A DNA stretch of 12,512 nucleotides, taken from NCBI GenBank assembly GCA_964559295.1, contig CAZLGO010000054.1, positions 1 through 12,512 on the forward strand. Direction: 5' to 3'. The notes under the pieces are model-generated. The model was not told where the DNA came from. It did no database searches and saw only the letters and a program-made list of their open reading frames with translations. This DNA is from CAZLGO01 sp964559295. Its GTDB lineage: Archaea; Methanobacteriota; Methanobacteria; Methanobacteriales; Methanobacteriaceae. The translations under genes were made by a program, and so were the position numbers. Below, piece after piece: positions 7,035-12,512 of this stretch (its first letter is position 1; the number at the start of each line of letters is the position of its first letter).

Positions 7035-7079
7035 GTCACTAGTAAGGACAGAGAATAAGAATGTCTTCAACCCTACAAA

Positions 7080-7088
7080 TTTTATTAT
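7080..7088 (+). promoter_or_regulatory. Possible TATA box of the Cache-domain gene
   Basis: TTTTATTAT preceded by ACAAA. It would start transcription near 7110, about 20 nt before the ATG at 7131 that begins the broken signal peptide. It is divergent from the pheS promoter. Confidence 0.35.
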
Positions 7089-7130
7089 TAAGAATATCGA
7101 TACAAAAAATCACGCGAAAAGGCGTATAAA

Positions 7131-7585
7131 ATGAAAAAACCAACAATGTTGTAATAATAGCAATCGTGCTGATAATTCTTAGGGTATTTATAGCCATGGC
7201 TTACCAATTGCAGTGGAATGAAAACAAAAAAGAATTAATATCATACGTTGATAAAGCCGTTAAATTAATAGAAGAAAAGGGTCAAGCCTCGTTTTCAGAA
7301 TTTAGAAGTCCTGAATGGTATAAAGGTGACCGATACATATTTGTTTGGCAATTGGATGGTATTAGAGTTGTGTACCCGCCTGATCCTAAGGGAGAAGGCA
7401 AAAATATGATCGATCTTAAAGATTACAACGGAAAGCCCATAGGAAGATTGTTTATAGAAACAGCCAAGAAAGGTGAAGGTTGGGTTGAATATATATGGCC
7501 AAAACCAGGTGAGAAAGCACCTTACAAAAAAATTACCTATATAAAAAGGGCAGAATATAAAAACACAACCTATCTTGTTGGTTAA
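7131..7585 (+). CDS. Single Cache-domain secreted/anchored protein with an apparent frameshift in its signal peptide
   Basis: The body (7166-7585) reads as a single Cache domain: a long helix (NKKELISYVDKAVKLIEEKG), then FSEFRSPEWYKGDRYIFVWQ, GIRVVYPPDP, GKNMIDLKDYNGKPIG and GEGWVEYIWPKPG, ending with strands and YLVG. Cache domains bind small ligands outside the cell. This one stands alone, with no kinase or methyl-accepting domain. The only ATG with a plausible leader is 7131, but its frame stops after seven codons (MKKPTML). If the six-A run at 7134-7139 held seven A, the protein would start MKKTNNVVIIAIVLIILRVF, a textbook signal peptide or anchor running straight into the body. So there is a one-base loss, by mutation or sequencing error. 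An in-frame GTG at 7166 lacks a ribosome binding site. Confidence 0.75.
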
Positions 7586-7656
7586 GGGTTTTATGTATGA
7601 TTTTAAATCACTATTGGGAAAATCGCAAAAAATACAAATAAAAATAAAATCAGTTT

Positions 7657-7700
7657 ATGTCTAAAATAACATTAAAGACATCTAATTTTTAATTTTATTA
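7657..7700 (+). terminator. Possible terminator after the Cache-domain gene
   Basis: ATGTCT (7657-7662) and AGACAT (7676-7681) form a 6-bp inverted repeat with a 13-nt loop, followed by a T-rich tail (CTAATTTTTAATTTTATTA). The AT-rich stretch 7586-7740 between the two convergent genes shows no gene. It may serve both strands, as the minus strand also has T-rich runs. Confidence 0.3.
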
Positions 7701-7740
7701 ACAGGAAAATTTTAAATAATTATCTAATATGCTAAAATTC

Positions 7741-8661
7741 TTAATTTTCTTTGTGGAATCCAAATTCATCCAGAAGAGCAGCCATTATTGATGATGCAGT
7801 TAGATCCGCAGTTGTACCTGGATTCAGCTTATCCTCTAAAAGTTGCCTGTCGAATTCTTCAAGCATTTGAGATCCTACGTCTGTTAATATCCCTCCTTTT
7901 TTTAATATGGCTTTTGCATCATCTGATACTTTTTTTGCTACCTCATATCCATATTTTCTTGAAATCAGTGTATCAGGATGCCTGGCTAATATTGTAAGAA
8001 ACGTCTGGACAGTGGCTTTATTTATCCCATGGATTGCTTTTATTTGTTTAAATACAGGAAATCCCAGCTTGAATGTTACAGGCATCTTATTTGTAAGTTC
8101 ATATGAAAGTAAATCCCATTCTGATGATATATCAAGGATCTGGTACATGTTAATGCCTTTCTCTATAAGATCTTCCTTCGCGTGATCATCTCCAACATCC
8201 AAATCTTCTAACTCACCCATACCTCCAGCATCAGCAATGTTTATGGCATCATATAAATCTACAGCATCCTCTGGGGTTGTAGCTTTCATAATTCGATCTA
8301 TATTATCCCTTAACTCTTCAAATTTAGCACTCATGCCACAAGCAGCAGATAGAGGGATTAAAAGCATTACAATTCCCAGGTTGGTGTTATTAGCCACCCA
8401 TTTATCAGTTTCTAAAACCGCTTCCCTTATGAGAGCTCCAAGTTTAATTTTATGCAATAAATCAGGTTTATCTTTATATTTTAATCCTCTTTCTGCGGAT
8501 TTTTTCATAGTACTTCCTATCAAAATGCCGCTTATTAAGAAATCCTCGAAGAACATATCATCAAAATCCTGGGTCCTGTGGACATTCCCAGGTTTTGGAT
8601 GGCCACTAACTTCAAGAACAGATGCAATTTGTGAAATTTTTGAAACCAAGTCTGGATCCAT
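7741..8661 (-). CDS. CitG-like (triphosphoribosyl-dephospho-CoA synthase family) protein
   Basis: 306 residues of the CitG/MdcB family, whose bacterial members join ATP and dephospho-CoA to make the prosthetic-group precursor of citrate lyase and malonate decarboxylase. Visible family motifs are HPKPGNVHRTQDFDD (21-35), matching CitG K-P-G-x-V-D/H-R, NTNLGIVMLLIPLSAA (92-107), matching N-T-x-x-G, IADAGGMGELEDLDV (142-156) and the C-terminal NPGTTADLTASS (280-291), matching N-P-G-x-x-A-D-L. ATG 8661 has AAGGAG seven bases upstream. It begins 22 nt after the hemB stop, so the two are likely one transcript. No citrate lyase or malonate decarboxylase gene is near, and methanogens are not known to use them, so the true substrate is probably different. 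Confidence 0.85.
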   Translation of the reverse strand: MDPDLVSKISQIASVLEVSGHPKPGNVHRTQDFDDMFFEDFLISGILIGSTMKKSAERGLKYKDKPDLLHKIKLGALIREAVLETDKWVANNTNLGIVMLLIPLSAACGMSAKFEELRDNIDRIMKATTPEDAVDLYDAINIADAGGMGELEDLDVGDDHAKEDLIEKGINMYQILDISSEWDLLSYELTNKMPVTFKLGFPVFKQIKAIHGINKATVQTFLTILARHPDTLISRKYGYEVAKKVSDDAKAILKKGGILTDVGSQMLEEFDRQLLEDKLNPGTTADLTASSIMAALLDEFGFHKEN

Positions 8662-8683
8662 TCTATTTCTCCTTGTTTTTTAA

Positions 8684-9655
8684 TCAACGTTCATCTTTTA
8701 AAAAATAAGGAGCAAAATGTGTGATGATAAGATCAGCTCCTGCTCTTTTTATGGATGTTAAAGATTCATATATAACATCTTCAGTCAGATAACCAGCCTC
8801 AATACCAGCTTTAAGCATCGAATACTCGCCGCTTACCTGATATGCTGCTGTTGGAACTTTAAATTCATCTTTTACCGCCTTTATAACATCAAGATAGGGC
8901 ATGGCAGGTTTTACCATAACTATGTCTGCACCTTCCATCAGATCGAGTTCCACCTCCCTTAAAGCCTCCAGAGCATTTGAAGGATTCATCTGATAAGTCT
9001 TGCGGTCACCAAAGGAAGGTGCTGAACTTACAGCTTCTCTGAAGGGTGCGTAAAATGAAGATGCGTATTTTGCAGCATAGGACATTATAATAATATCTGC
9101 GTAACCATTTTCATCCAGTGTTTTTCTTATGGCTCCTACTCTACCATCCATCATATCTGAAGGTGCCACCATATCCGTACCTGCATCTGCATGGCTCAGG
9201 GCGATTTTTGATAGATAATTCAGGGTTTCGTCGTTTAAAATCTCATCGTCCTTTACTATACCACAGTGCCCATGGGATGTGTACTGGCACATGCACACGT
9301 CGGTTATTATAATAAGGTCTGTTTCTTCCTTTAATTTACGTACAGCTCTTTGAACAATGCCACAATCATCATAAGCTGATGATCCAATTTCATCTTTCTT
9401 CTCTGGCATGCCGAAGAGTAAAACTGATGATAATCCCCTCTCTTCAAGTCTTTTTGCTTCGTCAACTGCATCACTTAGAGAATATCTGTATTGATCTGGC
9501 ATTGTTTTTATGACTTCTTTCTGTCCATCCTTTAGGCCCTCCTTAATAAACATTGGATATATTAAATCTTCAGAGTTAACCTTAGTTTCACTTAGAATGT
9601 TTCTTATTCTGGAATTTTTCCTTAATCTTCGCATTCTTGTGATGGGGAATTTCAT
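8684..9655 (-). CDS. hemB: Porphobilinogen synthase (delta-aminolevulinic acid dehydratase)
   Basis: Condenses two 5-aminolevulinate molecules to porphobilinogen, the common step to F430, cobamides, siroheme and heme. Its 323 residues are normal for the family. The start has R-M-R-R-L-R and LIYPMFIKEG (31-40). The zinc-type metal site is intact, with Cys121, Cys123 and Cys131 in DVCMCQYTSHGHCG, so this is the Zn-dependent form. Both active-site lysines are present: Lys196 in SYAAKYASSFY and the Schiff-base Lys249 in MVKPAMPYLDV. The C-terminal YQVSGEYSM is also canonical. ATG 9655 is preceded by GGTGA with a four-base spacer. It starts 28 nt after the Mrr-like gene ends and is followed by the CitG-like gene. 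Confidence 0.97.
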   Translation of the reverse strand: MKFPITRMRRLRKNSRIRNILSETKVNSEDLIYPMFIKEGLKDGQKEVIKTMPDQYRYSLSDAVDEAKRLEERGLSSVLLFGMPEKKDEIGSSAYDDCGIVQRAVRKLKEETDLIIITDVCMCQYTSHGHCGIVKDDEILNDETLNYLSKIALSHADAGTDMVAPSDMMDGRVGAIRKTLDENGYADIIIMSYAAKYASSFYAPFREAVSSAPSFGDRKTYQMNPSNALEALREVELDLMEGADIVMVKPAMPYLDVIKAVKDEFKVPTAAYQVSGEYSMLKAGIEAGYLTEDVIYESLTSIKRAGADLIITHFAPYFLKDER

Positions 9656-9683
9656 CGTATCACCAAAAAAATTTTAATTTAAA

Positions 9684-10595
9684 TTAGTCTTCTGCAAAAT
9701 AATCAGAATCTATCTTCTTTATTTCGTATGAAGCGATTTTTGATACTCCAATATCATGATCAATCATTAAATTGGTTAATTGTTCACCGTCAATAAGTAC
9801 AATTTTGCTTTCTATAGTTGAAGTAAATTCTAATGCATTTTTTGAAAAATTAGAAGTTGTAATAAAAACTCCTTTCTTTGCTCTTCTCCCTTGCAAAGCT
9901 CCAGCGAATTTTTGGATTTCTGGGCGTCCAACAGTATTTTCCCATTTTTTTGCTTGAATATAAATAACATCTAATCCTAATTTATCTTCTTTGATAATTC
10001 CATCAATGCCTCCATCGCTTGTTTTACCTATTGCTTTTCCAGCATCTTTTCTTGAGCCACCATAGCCCATTTTCACCAAAAGATCTATAACTAACTTTTC
10101 AAAAAAACTGGGAGAATGTTCTTTAATTTGATTTAACAATTCTTGAGCCAAATCCTGCCTAATCTTTTGATACCCATATTCTAATTCTTCTTCAGGGGTT
10201 TTTAAACGAGCTTGCTCTTCGTCCTCCTTTGTCTCTAATTTACTCTTTTTTGAACGTGATTGGAATTCCATGAATTCGGGATACTGCATTAGGAATTTAT
10301 TATTTATCTCTGGAGGATTCTGTTTTAAAATTTCTAAACCACGATTTGTTATATTAAAAAACCCTCTTTTTTTTGATTCAAGAATACCTGCCATCTTTAA
10401 ATATGTACTAGCCCAGCCAGCCCTATTATCAAAAATTGGATTCCTTCCACTGGGTAAAAGTTCTTTTCTTTCTTCTTCAGATAATCCAAAAGTGTTGGCA
10501 AGCTCTTCAACAGCTTCACGGAAAGTATGCTCTTTTTTATCAGCTGCAAACTTCAACAGAGGTAACATTATGCTCTGATAATCAGGTATAGCCAC
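9684..10595 (-). CDS. mrr: Mrr-family restriction endonuclease (type IV-like), GTG start
   Basis: 303 residues, the same size as E. coli Mrr. Residues 1-110 form the Mrr_N winged-helix domain (MLPLLKFAADKKEHTFREA; RNPIFDNRAGWASTYLKMAG; GFFNITNRG). A charged linker spans 112-135. The Mrr_cat PD-(D/E)XK nuclease covers about 160-285, with FFEKLVIDLLVKMGYGG (164-180), SDGGIDG (193-199) and YIQAKKW (212-218). This gives the catalytic set Asp198, Gln214 and Lys216, with helper Glu166. Family knowledge: it cuts DNA with modified bases, so it needs no partner methylase, and none is seen here. The GTG at 10595 has GGGGTG five bases upstream. A weak TATA-like CATATAG lies at 10627-10633. It sits 39 nt after the glycosylase gene and 28 nt before hemB, like an insertion into a housekeeping string. 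Confidence 0.92.
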   Translation of the reverse strand: MAIPDYQSIMLPLLKFAADKKEHTFREAVEELANTFGLSEEERKELLPSGRNPIFDNRAGWASTYLKMAGILESKKRGFFNITNRGLEILKQNPPEINNKFLMQYPEFMEFQSRSKKSKLETKEDEEQARLKTPEEELEYGYQKIRQDLAQELLNQIKEHSPSFFEKLVIDLLVKMGYGGSRKDAGKAIGKTSDGGIDGIIKEDKLGLDVIYIQAKKWENTVGRPEIQKFAGALQGRRAKKGVFITTSNFSKNALEFTSTIESKIVLIDGEQLTNLMIDHDIGVSKIASYEIKKIDSDYFAED

Positions 10596-10634
10596 AAAAA
10601 CACCCCTTCTAAATTTATTTTTGATTCTATATGA

Positions 10635-11342
10635 TTATCGAATTAATTCCCTTAAAGGATCATCTACACCATATGGTTTCCGTCTATAATATCTTTTAGC
10701 ATGTTCAACGATTAGGGCATGATATTCCTGATATATAATCACGTCCTGGGGCAGATTGGACTGGAATAATTCTTTTATTTCATGATAAGTTGCTTTCTCA
10801 TCTATAAAACCTAAATTCATGAATATTATTTTTGTATACGCGTCAACAACGAATTCTGGTTGTTTGAATGCATAAAGAAGTATGGAATCAGCGGTTTCAT
10901 TACCAATTCCTTTAACCGCCATCAATTCATCTCTTTTTGGAATCCTTCCTTCTAATGATATGAAAAACTTAGTTACCTCCTTCAGATAAACTGTTTTTTG
11001 ATTTAGAAATCCAGCGGGCTTAATGGCTTGTTTCAATGTATCATCGTTTAATCTCAATAGTTTCTCAGGATTGATTGCATCTAATTCATTTAAATTACGT
11101 AGAGACTTCTCTGCGGATGTCCATGAAGTGTTTTGAGTTAGAATTGCACCTATAATGATTTCATAGATCTGGTCTCTTGTCTCTGGTAGATCGTAATTAC
11201 AAGGATGATATCCCTTAATCGATCCTGTTTTTGTGGGATCTGTGCCTTTATGATTGATGAGAGGCCACCAACCCTGCGGACCGTAAAGAGAATAGAGTTT
11301 GTTATAAATCGCCATTATCTGATTTTTTGGTTTTACACTCAT
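10635..11342 (-). CDS. Endonuclease III-related DNA glycosylase, MagIII-like, without Fe-S cluster
   Basis: 235-residue HhH-GPD base-excision glycosylase. It has the N-terminal GPQGWWPL (21-28), the core IIIGAILTQNTSW (62-74), the helix-hairpin-helix LMAVKGIGNETADSILLYA (140-158) and the catalytic Asp167 in FVVDAYTKII. The lysine that makes Nth a lyase is replaced (G-I-G-N-E-T, Glu149), pointing to a monofunctional glycosylase. The four Fe-S cysteines of Nth are absent from the C-terminus (KRYYRRKPYGVDDPL). Both traits, and YHALIVEHAK, match the 3-methyladenine glycosylase MagIII and methanogen 'endonuclease III-related' proteins, so alkylated purines are the likely substrate. ATG 11342 has no ribosome binding site, but a TATA box places the transcript start at about this ATG, so a leaderless mRNA is likely. 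Confidence 0.88.
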   Translation of the reverse strand: MSVKPKNQIMAIYNKLYSLYGPQGWWPLINHKGTDPTKTGSIKGYHPCNYDLPETRDQIYEIIIGAILTQNTSWTSAEKSLRNLNELDAINPEKLLRLNDDTLKQAIKPAGFLNQKTVYLKEVTKFFISLEGRIPKRDELMAVKGIGNETADSILLYAFKQPEFVVDAYTKIIFMNLGFIDEKATYHEIKELFQSNLPQDVIIYQEYHALIVEHAKRYYRRKPYGVDDPLRELIR

Positions 11343-11361
11343 AATAATAAATATAGAGAAA

Positions 11362-11372
11362 CTTATATATTT
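11362..11372 (-). promoter_or_regulatory. TATA box of the glycosylase gene, giving a leaderless transcript
   Basis: Minus-strand AAATATATAAG is a near-consensus archaeal TATA box. Its centre near 11367 lies about 25 nt upstream of ATG 11342, so transcription should start on or beside the start codon, which agrees with the missing Shine-Dalgarno sequence. Confidence 0.6.
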
Positions 11373-11423
11373 AGATAAAATTGTGCTAAGTAGATTAAAT
11401 TAGAAAAAATACCATAAAATTCG

Positions 11424-11432
11424 CTTATATTA
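11424..11432 (+). promoter_or_regulatory. TATA box of aroC
   Basis: CTTATATTA preceded by AAAATTCG (BRE-like). It predicts a start near 11454 and a short leader before ATG 11469. The GAGG at 11455-11458 would be at the very 5' end of the mRNA. Divergent from the glycosylase promoter 50 nt away. Confidence 0.55.
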
Positions 11433-11468
11433 TGCTATAATTAAATCACATCAAGAGGAAGTGGCCCC

Positions 11469-12512
11469 ATGTCAGGAAATAGAATCGGTAAGATGTTTAA
11501 TGTCACCACATTCGGCTCGAGCCATGGTATCGCCCTTGGAGCTGTTGTGGATGGTTGTCCAGCTGGATTGGAATTATCAAAAGAGGATATCCAAACAGAA
11601 CTTGATAAAAGAAGACCTGGTAAAAGCGATATTACAACTAAAAGAGCTGAAATGGATGAGGTTCAAATTCTATCCGGAATTTTTGAGGGTAAAACTGACG
11701 GTACACCTATTGCTGCAGTGGTCTATAATAAAGATGTGGATTCATCGGCTTACATTCCTCTCCGTCATAAACCAAGACCAGGACATGGTGATTACTGCTG
11801 GGAGAGTAAATATGGTATTTATGATTACAGAGGAGGAGGTAGGGGAAGTGGAAGAGCTACCATAGGACATGTAATAGGTGGTGCAGTTGCAAAAAAACTT
11901 CTCAGAACTTTAGATATAAAGTTAATATCTCACGTTATAAAAATAGGCAATATTAAAGCTCGTAAGATGGAATTTCGCGAAATAGAAGAGAATATTGAGA
12001 AGAATCCAGTAAGGTGCGCTGATCTGGAGGCTGCAGCAAAGATGGAAAAATTAATTCTTGATGTAAAGGAGAAGGGTGATTCCATTGGAGGAGTTATCGA
12101 AACAATAGTCTTAAATGCTCCCTTAGGTCTTGGAGAACCTGTGTTTGATAAGCTGGATGCAGACATTGCAAAAGCTCTGATGGGAATAGGTTCTGTGAAA
12201 GGGGTCGAAATTGGAGCTGGTTTTAGATCTTCAGATCTTTTAGGCTCTCAGATGAATGATGAATTTTATCTGGAGAATAACAAGGTAAAAACAAAGACAA
12301 ACAGTTCTGGCGGGATATTGGGTGGCATTTCAAATGGAATGCCAATAATAATAAAAATGGCAGTAAAACCCACACCATCCATATCAAAAGTTCAGAAAAC
12401 CGTGGATCTGAATAAAATGGAAAATACAACCATAGAAATAAAGGGAAGACACGACCCCTGCATATGTCCAAGAATAGCACCAGTTGCAGAGGCTTCTGTT
12501 GCCATTGTGCTT
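11469..12512 (+). CDS. aroC: Chorismate synthase (3' end outside window)
   Basis: FMN-dependent lyase that converts 5-enolpyruvylshikimate-3-phosphate to chorismate, the last common step of aromatic amino acid synthesis. From ATG 11469, 348 codons run open to the window end, so only about 15-25 residues should be missing. Signature regions are visible: TTFGSSHGIALGAVVDGCPAG (13-33), KRRPGKSDITTKR (47-59), RPGHGDY (103-109), YRGGGRGSGRATIGHVIGG (119-137), NSSGGILGGISNGMPI (285-300) and RHDPCICPRIAPVAEA (328-343). The second signature differs from the bacterial GGGRSSARET: it reads R-G-S-G-R-A-T here, which I believe is an archaeal clade variant. GAGG stands about ten bases before the ATG. The gene is divergent from the glycosylase and has its own TATA box. 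Confidence 0.96.
   Translation, partial: MSGNRIGKMFNVTTFGSSHGIALGAVVDGCPAGLELSKEDIQTELDKRRPGKSDITTKRAEMDEVQILSGIFEGKTDGTPIAAVVYNKDVDSSAYIPLRHKPRPGHGDYCWESKYGIYDYRGGGRGSGRATIGHVIGGAVAKKLLRTLDIKLISHVIKIGNIKARKMEFREIEENIEKNPVRCADLEAAAKMEKLILDVKEKGDSIGGVIETIVLNAPLGLGEPVFDKLDADIAKALMGIGSVKGVEIGAGFRSSDLLGSQMNDEFYLENNKVKTKTNSSGGILGGISNGMPIIIKMAVKPTPSISKVQKTVDLNKMENTTIEIKGRHDPCICPRIAPVAEASVAIVL

Noticed and set aside
6986..7039. Longer pheS start giving an 18-residue hydrophobic N-terminal extension
   Set aside because: The extension covers the predicted TATA box and leader, and PheS proteins of this type begin at the helix coded from 6985.
8237..8683. Plus-strand open frame of 148 codons opposite the CitG-like gene
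   Set aside because: It is antisense to a gene with clear family motifs, and its translation is an unstructured hydrophobic mix typical of a reverse-strand frame.
11461..11865. A 134-codon open frame at the start of the aroC region
   Set aside because: It lies in another frame over aroC, whose ATG 11469 frame carries all chorismate synthase signatures and stays open to the window end.

Overview
The window reads as AT-rich chromosomal DNA of a methanogenic archaeon, most likely of the Methanobacteriaceae (Methanobacterium-like). The signs are archaeal-type PheS with a long N-terminal helical/winged-helix extension, Zn-type archaeal HemB, an archaeal-variant chorismate synthase, a Methanobacteriales-style histidine kinase C-terminus, TATA boxes of the type used by archaeal TBP, and GGTGA/GGAGG ribosome binding sites. 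The genus is inferred from remembered gene order (pheS, CitG-like, hemB, endonuclease III-like, aroC lying near one another in Methanothermobacter). No search was run.

Left part (1-2750): the 3' end of a histidine kinase on the + strand converges on a three-gene minus-strand operon. This operon encodes a GT20 trehalose-6-phosphate synthase-like enzyme, a YbjQ/UPF0145 protein and an unrecognised TIM-barrel-like protein, with gaps of only 13-14 nt. The GT20 gene has no usable ATG/GTG/TTG at its true 5' end. A strong Shine-Dalgarno sequence points to an ATT codon. An AT-rich intergenic region then drives serA divergently.

Middle (2856-7740): serA (D-3-phosphoglycerate dehydrogenase with ACT domain) is followed by a small RelE-type toxin-antitoxin module with an ATGA start/stop overlap. 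A possible hairpin plus T-run terminator follows, and then pheS on the minus strand. Divergent from pheS is a small secreted or membrane-anchored single-Cache-domain gene. Its signal-peptide start is separated from the body of the gene by a one-base frameshift at an A-run.

Right part (7741-12512): a minus-strand series runs (in transcription order) endonuclease III/MagIII-like glycosylase, Mrr-family restriction endonuclease, hemB, CitG-like protein. Divergent from the glycosylase, aroC (chorismate synthase) runs off the window end. Metabolically the window combines serine synthesis, tetrapyrrole synthesis (for F430, B12 and heme-like cofactors), the shikimate pathway and Phe-tRNA charging, plus accessory defence/TA genes tucked between housekeeping genes. 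I saw no rRNA, tRNA, CRISPR array or insertion sequence. No clear new multi-gene system is visible. The best leads are the TIM-barrel/YbjQ/GT20 operon, the orphan CitG homologue next to hemB, and the two genes with abnormal 5' ends.
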